Numbered from the stretch's first letter, positions 26,022-35,640 are shown. The stretch is DNA of 64,000 bases from Athalassotoga sp049965695 (GCF_049965695.1 NZ_JBMFWB010000002.1:1-64000), one strand, 5' to 3'. The notes: generated by a model not told the origin, from the sequence alone. Numbers and translations are program-made.

Positions 26022-28116
26022 GTTTTTCCTCCAACGAAAAATCTATGTTTCCCTTTGTTTTATCCGCGGATATTATTTTTGCCCTGAGTTTGTCTCCCAT
26101 TCTAAAAACTCTTCCGTTTCTTCCCGTAAGGATATTCATTTTCTCATCATGAACGTAATAATCACTCAAGGTTGATAAGTGAATTAAACCGCTTATACTT
26201 TTGTCTGGTATTTCAACGAATATTCCAAAATCCGTCACACCCGTCACAACAACGTCAAAAGATTCTCCTATGTGATCTGCTGCATATTCAATTTTCTTTA
26301 TGGAAATGAGATCTCTTTCTGCCTGATCCGCTACCACTTCTCTTTCAGAACTTTGCTTGGCAATAGACGGTAATAATTTAGAATAATTTTCGATCTCTTC
26401 TTTAGAAAATTTCCCATTTTCAATGTATATTTTCAGAAGTCTGTGGACCACGAGATCGGGATATCTTCTTATAGGACTTGTAAAATGAGTGTAATTCAAA
26501 GAAGCGAGGCCAAAATGACCAACGTTTGTTTCGGAATAAATAGCCTTTTTCATGGATCTGACGAGTAATCTTTGGATCACAGATTCGAGCGGATGCCCTT
26601 TTATCTGCTCCAAAATTCTTTGAAGCATTATCGGTTGGATATTTTCCGTTATTTTAAATTTTATTCCTATTGCCTTTAAATATTCTGAAAGTTCCGAAAT
26701 CGTTTCAAAATCAGGCTTACCGTGGATCCTGTATATGAAAGGTAAACCGCTTCTATCGAAGAGTTCCGCCACAGACTCATTGGCACTTATCATGAATTCT
26801 TCAATCATGATTTCGGCGATATTTTGAACTCGCAAAGTTACGTCTTTGACTTTCCCGTCTTCAATTTCTATCTTCACTTCATCTGAAGTGAATTCTATGG
26901 AACCTCTTCCAAGCCTGCTTGTCTTTATGGTGTGGGCGAGTTCTCGCATGAGTTCAAGATCAGGCCTCAGAAAGCCTATTTCTTTTTCCGTTTCCTTGTC
27001 TGGATCTTCAAGAAGTTTCGTTACTTTGTTGTAGGTGAGCCTTTTAACGGATTTAATTACGCTCTTTGAAAAATTCTTTTTGATAATTCTTCCGTATTCG
27101 TCTATTTCCATTTCAACAGAAAGGGTTAACCTATCCTCGCCTTCCACAAGACTGCAAAGATCGTTCGACAATTCAAACGGTAGCATTGGAATCACGGTAT
27201 CGATAAGGTAAACGCTCGTTCCTCTCCTAAAGGCTTCTTTGTCAATAGGATCTCCTTCTTTGACGTAATTGGAAACATCTGCTATATGAACTCCAAGCAA
27301 GTAATTACCATTTGGAAGTTTTTCTATTGAGCATGCATCGTCAAAATCTTTTGCATCCTCTCCATCTATTGTAAACACATGTTTAGATCTGAAATCTTTT
27401 CTTCCAACGATATCTTCCGGTGTAACCGTTTTGGGAAGAGATCTGACGGCTTTTCTGACCGATTTTGGAAATTCTTCTGGTTTTGGCAATTTATATTTTT
27501 CTATGATGCTTGGAAGATCTGATTCCGGGGAATCTGCTTTTCCTATTTTCTCGATTATTTCGACGATGCCCTCCGAATTTGAATCAGGATAGTGAGTTAT
27601 ACGGGCAACAACTTTGTCGCCGTCAACCGCTTCGATGGCATCTTTGGAGTAAACCCTGAATTCGTAAATAACTCGAGGATCATCCGGAATAACGTACCCA
27701 AAATTTGTCCAAGGCGATTTGTAAACCCCGACGATTCGATCCATAGATCTTTCTATTATCTTTAAGACCCTGCCATGGAGTATGTCATCTCCAACTTCGA
27801 AAACTTCGGCAAGCACTTTATCTCCGTTTAATGCCCAAAATGTGTCCGCAACTTCCACAAGGGCCTCTTTGCCGTTAGACGTTATAAAGGCTTTTTTACC
27901 GGATCTCGTGAATTTTATGATGCCCACCATCTCATTCGACCTTACACGATGCCATTTGCCGCTTTTCGTTTTGTAAATGAGGCCTTCTTCTTCAAACTGC
28001 TCGATTAAGTCAACGATTTCATCCGATTTGACCCCTAATTTTTCGGATATTTCCTTTGTCGTTGAAGGAACATAAGATTGAGAATTTAAATATTTTCCAA
28101 ATTCTTCACGATTCAT
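25933..28116 (-). CDS. rnr: Ribonuclease R
   Basis: 3'-5' exoribonuclease that degrades structured RNA. 727 residues: a winged-helix N-terminus (about 1-60), cold-shock-like OB domains, the RNB catalytic domain with the acidic motif DGEDAKDFDDACSIE, and a C-terminal S1 domain (VVTGVTDFGIFVEIPDKSISG). A basic tail (KGKNYKKAQKNRRTGKGHS) ends it. The last 29 codons, most of that tail, are also the start of the CsoR-like gene in another frame. Overlaps hutH by 4 bp. Confidence 0.95.
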   Translation of the reverse strand: MNREEFGKYLNSQSYVPSTTKEISEKLGVKSDEIVDLIEQFEEEGLIYKTKSGKWHRVRSNEMVGIIKFTRSGKKAFITSNGKEALVEVADTFWALNGDKVLAEVFEVGDDILHGRVLKIIERSMDRIVGVYKSPWTNFGYVIPDDPRVIYEFRVYSKDAIEAVDGDKVVARITHYPDSNSEGIVEIIEKIGKADSPESDLPSIIEKYKLPKPEEFPKSVRKAVRSLPKTVTPEDIVGRKDFRSKHVFTIDGEDAKDFDDACSIEKLPNGNYLLGVHIADVSNYVKEGDPIDKEAFRRGTSVYLIDTVIPMLPFELSNDLCSLVEGEDRLTLSVEMEIDEYGRIIKKNFSKSVIKSVKRLTYNKVTKLLEDPDKETEKEIGFLRPDLELMRELAHTIKTSRLGRGSIEFTSDEVKIEIEDGKVKDVTLRVQNIAEIMIEEFMISANESVAELFDRSGLPFIYRIHGKPDFETISELSEYLKAIGIKFKITENIQPIMLQRILEQIKGHPLESVIQRLLVRSMKKAIYSETNVGHFGLASLNYTHFTSPIRRYPDLVVHRLLKIYIENGKFSKEEIENYSKLLPSIAKQSSEREVVADQAERDLISIKKIEYAADHIGESFDVVVTGVTDFGIFVEIPDKSISGLIHLSTLSDYYVHDEKMNILTGRNGRVFRMGDKLRAKIISADKTKGNIDFSLEEKHGKDGKGKNYKKAQKNRRTGKGHSIDGRE

Positions 28117-29612
28117 TCGATCATTCCTCTCATATTTTGACTTTTAACGATTTTCAAAATCTCGTCAAATTCTTCTTTCATGTAATGATCACCTTTTACG
28201 TCTTTGATTTTTGAATTTATAAGATCGACTACCGGCTCTAATTTTTTACCCGTCTTCAAAGGTCTGTGAACTCTCACCGCTTTTGATCCGATCATACCTT
28301 CTATCGCTATGATTTTGGAAGTGTTCTCAAAAACTCTTTTTGCCTTCATGGCTGCCGTTGTTCCCATAGACACATGATCTTCTTGATAGGCTGAGGTTGG
28401 AATAGAGTCAACGGAAGCGGGATGAGATAAAACCTTGTTCTCGCTAACTAAAGATGCCGCCGTGTATTGCCACATCATCAAACCTGAGTTAAGTCCCACC
28501 TTGCCTTCGGCAAGAAAAGGAGGAAGACCCGAAACAAGCGGGTTCACAAGCCTGTCTATTCGCCTTTCAGTTATGTTTCCAAGTTCACTGATGGCTATTG
28601 CGAAAAAATCGGCCACAAGTGCTATCGGTTCGCCATGAAAGTTCCCACCACTTAAAACGTCATTTTCGAAGATCAACGGATTGTCCGTTACCGAATTCAT
28701 CTCGACTGAAAGAATTTTTTCAACGTAATCGAGAGAATCTTTAACGGCGCCAAGAACCTGTGGAGTTGCCCTCAGAGAATAAGCGTCCTGGACTTTTGAA
28801 CAGTTTATGTGAGACGCTCTTATCTCGCTTCCTTCCATGTATTCGAGAATTTTAGCGGCAACATATTTCTGACCCTCGTAAGGTCTGAGTTCATGTATTC
28901 TGGGATCAAAAGGCGTTGTAGATCCCTTAAGTGCATCTATAGAAATGGCAGACGTGATCAAAGCGTTTTCAAAGAGTATCTTTGCATCGTACAGCGAAAT
29001 GGCCATAACAGCCGTCATCGCCTGCGTGCCGTTGGTTAAAGCAAGTCCTTCTTTCGCTTCATATCTCAGTGGCTTTATTCCTTCCAGATCCAAAGCCTCT
29101 TTTGCATTGACGATCTTACCTTTATAAAAGACTTCTCCTTCTCCCATCATGGCAAGTGCAACGTGGGCAAGCGGAGCAAGATCGCCACTGGCGCCGACAG
29201 AGCCCTGGGATGGAACAACCGGTGTTATATTTTTGTTCAGAAAATCAGCAATCTGTTTTACGACCGCTACTCTCACCCCTGAATAACCTTTTGAAAGAGA
29301 AACGGCTCTGAGCAACATCATAGCCCTTACGCTTTCTTCATCGAGAACAGGCCCGACGCCCACCGAATGACTTCGGACAAGATTTGACTGAAGTTCGTTT
29401 ATCTCATCTGGAGATATACTGACAGTAGCCATAGCACCAAAACCGGTATTTATTCCGTACATAGCCCGGTCTGAAGAAAGCAATCTTTCCACTATTTTCC
29501 TTGAATGGTTTATTCGTGCGTAAGCATCCTGTGATATTTCAACTTTTTCATGATCTCTCGAGACGGCAACGAGTTCTTCCAAACTTATCTTTTCATCTAT
29601 CGAATACGTCAT
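28113..29612 (-). CDS. hutH: Histidine ammonia-lyase
   Basis: Converts L-histidine to urocanate and ammonia. 499 residues. The Ala141-Ser142-Gly143 triad in GSVGASGDLAPL forms the MIO prosthetic group. The TGFGA block (56-60) and the Ser-His pair (81-82, RSHSVGVG) favour histidine over tyrosine or phenylalanine as substrate. It lies between an ABC-F gene and rnr with 4-bp overlaps on both sides. No hutU, hutI or hutG is in the window, so what happens to urocanate is not shown. Confidence 0.9.
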   Translation of the reverse strand: MTYSIDEKISLEELVAVSRDHEKVEISQDAYARINHSRKIVERLLSSDRAMYGINTGFGAMATVSISPDEINELQSNLVRSHSVGVGPVLDEESVRAMMLLRAVSLSKGYSGVRVAVVKQIADFLNKNITPVVPSQGSVGASGDLAPLAHVALAMMGEGEVFYKGKIVNAKEALDLEGIKPLRYEAKEGLALTNGTQAMTAVMAISLYDAKILFENALITSAISIDALKGSTTPFDPRIHELRPYEGQKYVAAKILEYMEGSEIRASHINCSKVQDAYSLRATPQVLGAVKDSLDYVEKILSVEMNSVTDNPLIFENDVLSGGNFHGEPIALVADFFAIAISELGNITERRIDRLVNPLVSGLPPFLAEGKVGLNSGLMMWQYTAASLVSENKVLSHPASVDSIPTSAYQEDHVSMGTTAAMKAKRVFENTSKIIAIEGMIGSKAVRVHRPLKTGKKLEPVVDLINSKIKDVKGDHYMKEEFDEILKIVKSQNMRGMIE

Positions 29613-31462
29613 AACATTTCCTCCTCTAATTGTGTTTTTTCTGATTCGAGATCGTAAATTTTTCCTATTATCTCTTCGGCCTGCTTCTCAAATCCATCTT
29701 TATCCTGAACCATCTTCATGAGTTTTACATGATCCACTTCGTTCATCATCTGTAACTCTACTTTCTTTACGCTATTGTTGATATCGGATAATTGCTTTTC
29801 GAATTCTGCAATCTCAAGTTCTATTTTTTTTAATCTGTTTCTGACTTTTTTTCTTTTATCAACGTCAGCACCGGCATTTGATGCTTTTTTTCTCAAAATT
29901 ACAGAACTTTTCAAAAAATCTTCTGCTTTTTGATAATCTTTGAAATGATGCAAACCATTTTCATCCATGACGATAAACCTATCCGCTATATGTTCTGCAA
30001 ATTCGAGATCGTGAGTTGTAAAAAGTACCGCTCCTGCATATTCCGAAATGGTCTCTTCAAGAGATTCTATCATGTAAAGATCAAGATGGTTTGTTGGTTC
30101 ATCCATTATAAGAAAATTTGGATTTTTTATCAGCGCTCTGGCAAGTTGATATCTCACGAATTCTCCGCCGCTAAGTGAATTTACACTTTTAAAAACATCT
30201 TCTCCTTCAAATCCAAATCTTCCTATGTACCTTCTGACCTCGTAATCTTTCCAAAGTGGCACAATTTCCCATATCTCTTCGATAACGCTTTTTTTAGATC
30301 TTTCCGAACCAACGGTATCCACATATGCCATAAAAGTATTCGGGCCAAATGACACGTGTGTTTTGTCTGATATAATTGTCTTCAAAAGGGAGGTCTTTCC
30401 AATGCCGTTTTTACCCAAAAGGGATATTTTCTCTCCATTATGAATTTCGAAAGAAAAGTTGCCGATTCGTTTTTGACCGGCAAAGACTTCAAGATCCGTG
30501 ACTTTTAAAATCACATCCTCCGTGACATTTTCAACTTGAAAATGAAGTGTTTTAAAAACTTTTTGCCTCTCAAATTCGTAATTTGTCCTTTCTTTTTCCA
30601 ACTTTGCAACGATTTTCTCTTTAGATTTAGCCTGTTTAACCGCTTTATCTCTTCCCCATTGTCTGTAACGATCTATCGATTTTTTAAGATTTACTATTTT
30701 CTTATCAAGATCACCGGTTCTATGTTCAATCGATCTAAGGAAATTTTCTTTTTGAATTAGAAAATCAGAATATTTACCGTCGTAAGATTTTATCGTTCCA
30801 AAATCTATTTCCCATATTTTATCGGGAACTTTTTCCATCATTTTTCTGTCATGGGTGGCTATTATAACCGCTCCCTTTAAAGAAACAAGCACTTCATTTA
30901 AAAATTCGAGGCCGTAAATGTCCAAGTAATTTCCTGGTTCATCTAAGATGATGAGTTCTGGATCCATTATAAGTACTTTTGCTATTTCAAGTTTTGTTAT
31001 TTCACCTGCGCTAAGTGTCGATAACATTCTTCCAAAATCTTTTTCTTCAAAGCCGACGCCTTTAAGCATTTCTCTTACCCGTTTTTCAGAGGCGTAAATA
31101 CCATATGCTTCTGCACTTGCAAGGGCATTATCGTATTCATCGATATCGTCTTTTATGGCACTATCGATGGCCAAATTGTAAAACGATATGGCTTTTTCAA
31201 AGGCCGATAATCCTTCTTCGTAAAGTGTTTTGTCTTCACCCATTCTGAACTGGTTGATAGATCCAATTTTGTGACCGTAAAACTCGATCCTTCCATCTGT
31301 TTGCTCAAGATCACCGTTTAAGACTTTTAAAAATGTCGTCTTTCCAGATCCATTTGGTCCGATTAGGATGATCTTTTCTCCCGCTTTAACCTGAAGATTG
31401 ACATTTGAAAAAAGCACACGATCTCCAAATTGCATTTCGAGATTTTCAATCTTAAGAATCAT
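29609..31462 (-). CDS. ABC-F family ATPase
   Basis: 617 residues with two ATPase domains and no membrane segments. Domain 1: GPNGSGKTT, LSAGEITKLEIAK, then LDEPGNYLD (the usual TNH replaced by GNY). Domain 2: GKNGIGKTS, LSGGEFVRYQLAR, MDEPTNHLD. A charged linker (about 240-315) and a C-terminal coiled coil (about 540-617) are typical. ABC-F proteins act at the ribosome as translation factors or antibiotic-protection factors. The subtype (Uup/YdiF-like or other) cannot be fixed by eye. First gene of its operon, with GGAGG ahead of ATG. Confidence 0.9.
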   Translation of the reverse strand: MILKIENLEMQFGDRVLFSNVNLQVKAGEKIILIGPNGSGKTTFLKVLNGDLEQTDGRIEFYGHKIGSINQFRMGEDKTLYEEGLSAFEKAISFYNLAIDSAIKDDIDEYDNALASAEAYGIYASEKRVREMLKGVGFEEKDFGRMLSTLSAGEITKLEIAKVLIMDPELIILDEPGNYLDIYGLEFLNEVLVSLKGAVIIATHDRKMMEKVPDKIWEIDFGTIKSYDGKYSDFLIQKENFLRSIEHRTGDLDKKIVNLKKSIDRYRQWGRDKAVKQAKSKEKIVAKLEKERTNYEFERQKVFKTLHFQVENVTEDVILKVTDLEVFAGQKRIGNFSFEIHNGEKISLLGKNGIGKTSLLKTIISDKTHVSFGPNTFMAYVDTVGSERSKKSVIEEIWEIVPLWKDYEVRRYIGRFGFEGEDVFKSVNSLSGGEFVRYQLARALIKNPNFLIMDEPTNHLDLYMIESLEETISEYAGAVLFTTHDLEFAEHIADRFIVMDENGLHHFKDYQKAEDFLKSSVILRKKASNAGADVDKRKKVRNRLKKIELEIAEFEKQLSDINNSVKKVELQMMNEVDHVKLMKMVQDKDGFEKQAEEIIGKIYDLESEKTQLEEEML

Positions 31463-31479
31463 CTTTTTCCTCCGGAAGA

Positions 31480-31509
31480 ATTATATCATTCTTTGCTGCA
31501 CCGATACAA
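31480..31509 (-). promoter_or_regulatory. Promoter of the ABC-F/hutH/rnr operon
   Basis: On the minus strand, TTGTAT (31509-31504) and TATAAT (31485-31480), with 18 bp between and TG just before the -10 (TGATATAAT). The ABC-F start follows 17 bases after the -10 box. Confidence 0.65.
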
Positions 31510-31611
31510 TTTATGGGAAAACCTTCAACTGTACTTGAAATGCAAAACATAATATTAGGTGATATCATCAGTTAAACAAAGAAATAACGTGAAAATAGTA
31601 GTAATAACATT

Positions 31612-31645
31612 TTTTTGGCTATTTTTGGCTAAAAATAGCCAAAAA
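31612..31645. promoter_or_regulatory. Perfect 15-bp inverted repeat, likely operator
   Basis: Left arm TTTTTGGCTATTTTT (31612-31626), spacer GGCT, right arm its exact reverse complement (31631-31645). The left arm also makes a direct repeat of TTTTTGGCTA. TATAAA at 31650-31655 lies just after it, so a bound repressor would cover a -35 region such as TGGCTA at 31626-31631. An AU-rich hairpin acting in RNA is the alternative; it does not look like a normal terminator because the stem has only six G-C pairs in two separated groups. Confidence 0.6.
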
Positions 31646-31747
31646 TCGGTATAAATTCCTGAATATGCTATATACATGGGTTACAAATAAAATGGTATAT
31701 TAAAACATATAGGTAGAGCGCAAATTTACGTTTTGGAGGCTTTTTAG

Positions 31748-32731
31748 ATGAAGTACATATTGAAAAGAGTGATGTTTTTTCTCATCACGGCATGGGCAGC
31801 GGTAACGATAAACTTCATTCTGCCAAGGCTTATGCCGGGCAATCCGGCCGAAGTCATGATAGCAAAGTTTCAAGGAAGGCTAAATCCTCAAGCAATAAGT
31901 GCCCTCGAAATTGCTTTTGGTATAAACACACATGAAAACATGTTTCTTCAATATTGGGATTATCTGGGCAGAATGTTAACTGGCAATTTTGGAATATCTG
32001 TGAGTTTTTATCCAACCACGGTGGGACAGGTGCTGTCGCAGGCCATACCTTGGACGTTGGGATTAGCGGGAATCTCCACCGTCATAGCCTTTATCATTGG
32101 AACATTGCTCGGCATAAGAGTTTCATGGAAAAGAAATTCGACATCAAGTAGTATAGCCGTTCCATTTGCTTTTTTTCTAAATTCAATGCCCTACTTTTGG
32201 TTTGCCTTAATAGTTGAATATGTTTTTGCTTTCATTTTTGGATGGTTTCCGTTGGGCGGTGCCTATTCATCCACATCAGGTCTTGGTGGATTAGCACTTG
32301 TATGGTCCGTTTTGTATCATGCCATACTTCCTGCCGGAACAATAGTCATAACGGCAATGGGAGGATGGATGTTGACGATGAGAAACAACATGATAAGCGT
32401 TCTATCTGATGACTACATAACTTTCGCTTTCGCTCAAGGCCTTCCCGAAAGTGAAATAGAGTTGAATTATGCCGCAAGAAACGCAATTTTGCCAAGTTTT
32501 ACAGGCTTTGCCATGGCAATAGGCTTTGTCATAAGCGGTGTGCTTTTAACGGAAATTGTTTTTTCTTATCCTGGAGTTGGATATCTGCTTTATCAAGCGG
32601 TTTTAAATATAGACTACCCTTTGATGCAGGCCATATTCCTTTTCATAACGATAGCCGTGCTTATTGCGAACTTCATAGCAGACATAGTCTATGTTTTTCT
32701 TGATCCAAGAGCGAGATCGGGTGGTGAATGA
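31748..32731 (+). CDS. ABC transporter permease, OppB/DppB type
   Basis: 327 residues, six predicted membrane helices. It opens YILKRVMFFLITAWAAVTIN and has the family PRLMPGNPAE near residue 30. The cytoplasmic coupling loop (MLTMRNNMISVLSDDYITFAFAQGLPE) is the EAA-like segment that docks on the ATPase. Imports oligopeptides or, commonly in Thermotogota, oligosaccharides; the sequence does not say which. TTTGGAGG precedes the ATG. First gene of a four-gene operon. Confidence 0.9.
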   Translation: MKYILKRVMFFLITAWAAVTINFILPRLMPGNPAEVMIAKFQGRLNPQAISALEIAFGINTHENMFLQYWDYLGRMLTGNFGISVSFYPTTVGQVLSQAIPWTLGLAGISTVIAFIIGTLLGIRVSWKRNSTSSSIAVPFAFFLNSMPYFWFALIVEYVFAFIFGWFPLGGAYSSTSGLGGLALVWSVLYHAILPAGTIVITAMGGWMLTMRNNMISVLSDDYITFAFAQGLPESEIELNYAARNAILPSFTGFAMAIGFVISGVLLTEIVFSYPGVGYLLYQAVLNIDYPLMQAIFLFITIAVLIANFIADIVYVFLDPRARSGGE

Positions 32732-32732
32732 C

Positions 32733-33569
32733 ATGAATTACGTAAAACTCTTCTTCAGCAATAGAAAGTCAACAATAGGAGTTATAATTTTTCTTTTCTT
32801 TGTGGCACTGGCCATTTTTGCTCCATTTATAGCGCCTTATTCTCCGAGTTCAATGGCCTTTACACCGCTCCAAGGACCAAGTTGGAAGCACTGGCTCGGT
32901 ACAACTGCCGTTGGACAGGATATACTCTCGCAGGTTATATGGGGCACAAGGTTGTCTTTGATGGTTGGTCTCATAACGGGAGCCATAACGACGATTATAT
33001 CGGTCATAATAGGACTTTCATCCGGGTATTTGAGTGGGCTGACGGATGACATATTGATGACGATAACGAACATTTTCCTTGTCATCCCTGGTCTTCCTCT
33101 CATAATCATAATAAGCGCTTTCATAGTTGTTAAAGGAGTATGGACGATAATCTTTGTCATATCCTTAACGGGATGGGCATGGGGGGCGAGGACTTTAAGA
33201 TCACAGGTTTTAACTTTAAAAAGCAGAGATTATGTGAATGCTTCGGTTGTGGTCGGTGAAAGTTCCTCTCACATAATCTTTTCAGACATATTTCCAAACA
33301 TGCTAAGTCTCGTAGTCGCAAATTTCTTTGGTGCGGCCGTCTATGCGGTTTTGAGTGAAGCAGGTCTCGAATTTTTAGGTCTCGGAGATTCAAGTGCCAT
33401 ATCTTGGGGTACAATTCTTTACTGGGCGCAGAACAATCAGGCCTTGCTCTTTGGATTATGGGAGTGGGCGGCAGTGCCGGGATTGCTTATAGCATTGCTT
33501 GGAATGTCTTTTGCCCTTATGAATTTTGCAGTTGACGAGATAACGAATCCAAGGTTGAGGAAGCGATAA
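32733..33569 (+). CDS. ABC transporter permease, OppC/DppC type
   Basis: 278 residues from the ATG at 32733, one base after the stop of the first permease; GGTGGTGA serves as ribosome binding site. N-terminal helix, then the periplasmic PFIAPYSPSSMAF segment typical of OppC. Five further helices follow, and the coupling loop WGARTLRSQVLTLKSRDYVNAS. Partner of the OppB-type protein in the membrane channel. An in-frame start at 32721 is possible. Confidence 0.9.
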   Translation: MNYVKLFFSNRKSTIGVIIFLFFVALAIFAPFIAPYSPSSMAFTPLQGPSWKHWLGTTAVGQDILSQVIWGTRLSLMVGLITGAITTIISVIIGLSSGYLSGLTDDILMTITNIFLVIPGLPLIIIISAFIVVKGVWTIIFVISLTGWAWGARTLRSQVLTLKSRDYVNASVVVGESSSHIIFSDIFPNMLSLVVANFFGAAVYAVLSEAGLEFLGLGDSSAISWGTILYWAQNNQALLFGLWEWAAVPGLLIALLGMSFALMNFAVDEITNPRLRKR

Positions 33570-33570
33570 G

Positions 33571-34536
33571 ATGAGCGCATTACTTAAAGTTAAAGATTTG
33601 AATGCAGGATACGAATTCACCAAATTCAAGACATGGGCGGTAAGGAATGTGTCTTTTGAGTTAAATCAAGGAGAATTTCTTGGCATAGCGGGAGAATCAG
33701 GCTGCGGCAAATCGACATTAGCATTCGGAGTCATAAGGTTGCTTATGCCGCCCGGAAAGATTTTCTCAGGATCGATAGAATTCAACGGTATAGATTTGAT
33801 GAAGGTCGACGACGAGAGTTTGAGAAAGATGAGATGGAAAGAATTCTCGATGGTCTTTCAGGCATCGATGAACGTTTTGAATCCGGTCTTAAAGGTAAGG
33901 ACACAGATATACAATTCGATAAAGTATCATGCCAACATGACAGAGTCGGAACTTGAAAAGCGTGCCAAAGAATTGCTCAACTTGGTCAACGTTTCATCCA
34001 AATATTTGGACGCGTATCCACACCAGTTATCCGGAGGGATGAAACAAAGGGTTGTCATAGCGATGGCACTGGCACTTAACCCGAAACTCATAATCATGGA
34101 TGAGCCGACGACGGCGTTGGATGTTGTCGTACAGAGAAGGATACTTCAAGAGGTCGATGAGTTGAGAAAGAAACTCGGCTTTGCGATAATTTTCATAACC
34201 CATGATCTGTCCTTGCTCGTTGAGATTTCAGATTCATTGGCCATAATGTACGCGGGACAGATAATAGAAAAGGCGCCGTCTGAAATGTTGTACGCAAAAC
34301 AGATGCATCCATACACTTACGGTCTTATGCACTCATTCCCGCCTTTGGTCGGGAAAAGGCAAAAACTTCATGGGATAGCGGGACGTCCGCCGGATCTTTC
34401 GGGGGAAATAAAGGGATGTCCGTTCTACCCGAGATGCGAAAAGCGAATAAGCGGCGTGTGTGATGTTGAAAATCCAAAACTTGTGGAGATAGAGAGCGAA
34501 CATTTTGTTGCATGCCATCTCTACGATGGGAAGTGA
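33571..34536 (+). CDS. ABC transporter ATPase, OppD/DppD type
   Basis: 321 residues: Walker A GESGCGKST, Q-loop in MVFQASMNVLNPV, signature LSGGMKQRV, Walker B LIIMDEPTTALD, H-loop ITHDLS. The C-terminal oligopeptide-type tail has four Cys (GCPFYPRC, CDVEN, ACHLY) that in relatives can hold an Fe-S cluster. ATG one base after the preceding stop. Confidence 0.93.
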   Translation: MSALLKVKDLNAGYEFTKFKTWAVRNVSFELNQGEFLGIAGESGCGKSTLAFGVIRLLMPPGKIFSGSIEFNGIDLMKVDDESLRKMRWKEFSMVFQASMNVLNPVLKVRTQIYNSIKYHANMTESELEKRAKELLNLVNVSSKYLDAYPHQLSGGMKQRVVIAMALALNPKLIIMDEPTTALDVVVQRRILQEVDELRKKLGFAIIFITHDLSLLVEISDSLAIMYAGQIIEKAPSEMLYAKQMHPYTYGLMHSFPPLVGKRQKLHGIAGRPPDLSGEIKGCPFYPRCEKRISGVCDVENPKLVEIESEHFVACHLYDGK

Positions 34537-34550
34537 TTTAGGTGGAGACG

Positions 34551-35573
34551 ATGCAGGTTAAAAAAGCGACGAATATGAAAAGCGTCATAGAAGTAAAAAA
34601 TCTCGTGAAAGAGTTTAGAATAGGATCACTTGGAAGGACAAGAGTGGTACATGCTATAAATGGAATAGATTTTGAAATAGGAGAAAAAGAAGTTTTGGGA
34701 TTGGTCGGAGAATCCGGAAGCGGAAAGACGACAGTTGCAAGGGTTATAGTCAGGCTGTACGAGCCAACGTCCGGAAAGATACTGCTCAACGGCGAAGAAA
34801 CTCCTTTAAGGATGAAACACAAAGAACTTGTCAGTTACAGAAAACATGTGCAGATGATCTTTCAAGATCCGTTTTCATCCCTTAATCCTTTGCATTCAGT
34901 TGGATATGGCCTGACAAGGCCTTTGAAGATACACAGAATAGTTGAGAAAGACAAGATAAAGAATAAAGTACTGGAAACACTCGAGGAAGCCGGCCTTATT
35001 CCGCCACAGCAGATATACGACAAATTTCCGTACGAATTGTCCGGAGGACAAAGACAAAGAGTAGGTATAGCGCGTGCGATAGCGGTTCAACCTCAATTGA
35101 TACTTGCGGATGAACCGACATCCATGTTGGATGTATCGATAAGGCTTGACATAATGAACCAGATGTTGGAGTTGAAAGAAAAAGAAGGCGTGTCATATCT
35201 TTTCATAACACATGATTTGGCAGGGGCGCATTACATGTCGGACAGGATTGCGATAATGTATGCAGGCCATTTAGTCGAAATAGGTCCGTCTGACGATGTG
35301 ATAAACGATCCGAAACATCCTTACACGCAATTGTTGAAAAGGGCGGCACCTAAACCGGAAGCGGGGTTAGAGCCGGAAAAGGTGGATGTCGGAGGAGAGG
35401 TGCCTGATCTGACGAATCTGCCTCCGGGGTGTCCGTTTGAGCCAAGATGCCCATTTGCAAAGCCTGAATGCAAAGAAAGAGTACCTGATATGGTAAAGAT
35501 AGACGATGGACATTTTACAAGATGTATACTGTACAAAAATCGATCTGAACAAAATGAAATAAAAAAAGTCTAA
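34551..35573 (+). CDS. ABC transporter ATPase, OppF/DppF type
   Basis: 340 residues from ATG at 34551, with GGTGGAG just ahead; GTG at 34542 is in frame too. Walker A GESGSGKTT, signature LSGGQRQRVGIARA, Walker B LILADEPTSMLD, H-loop ITHDLAG, and the Cys-rich tail GCPFEPRCPFAKPEC. It would form the ATPase pair with the OppD-type subunit. Last gene before a strong terminator. Confidence 0.93.
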   Translation: MQVKKATNMKSVIEVKNLVKEFRIGSLGRTRVVHAINGIDFEIGEKEVLGLVGESGSGKTTVARVIVRLYEPTSGKILLNGEETPLRMKHKELVSYRKHVQMIFQDPFSSLNPLHSVGYGLTRPLKIHRIVEKDKIKNKVLETLEEAGLIPPQQIYDKFPYELSGGQRQRVGIARAIAVQPQLILADEPTSMLDVSIRLDIMNQMLELKEKEGVSYLFITHDLAGAHYMSDRIAIMYAGHLVEIGPSDDVINDPKHPYTQLLKRAAPKPEAGLEPEKVDVGGEVPDLTNLPPGCPFEPRCPFAKPECKERVPDMVKIDDGHFTRCILYKNRSEQNEIKKV

Positions 35574-35610
35574 AAAGTGAAATACCCCTTATCCCCCTTA
35601 ATAAGACATT

Positions 35611-35640
35611 AGAACGAGCCGGAAGGCTCGTTCTTTGTTT
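35611..35640 (+). terminator. Intrinsic terminator of the transporter operon
   Basis: Perfect 10-bp stem AGAACGAGCC / GGCTCGTTCT with a GGAA loop (35611-35634), then TTTGTTT. Placed 37 bp after the oppF-type stop. It also abuts the end of the convergent MFS gene, but on that strand no T-run follows the stem. Confidence 0.85.

Larger units (their letters stand above)
31463..31747. other. Longest gene-free stretch: divergent control region
   Basis: 285 bp between the divergent ABC-F operon and the ABC transporter operon. It holds a minus-strand promoter (31480-31509), an 8-bp palindrome TGATATCA (31560-31567), a perfect 15-bp inverted repeat (31612-31645), and a TATAAA box (31650-31655) that may be the -10 of the transporter promoter. 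I see no gene or tRNA in it. A substrate-binding protein gene, which often precedes such permeases, is not here. Confidence 0.7.

Noticed and set aside
29609..31462. ABC-F gene as a drug exporter ATPase
   Set aside because: Two ATPase domains on one chain with a charged linker and no membrane partner gene; this is the ribosome-acting ABC-F layout.
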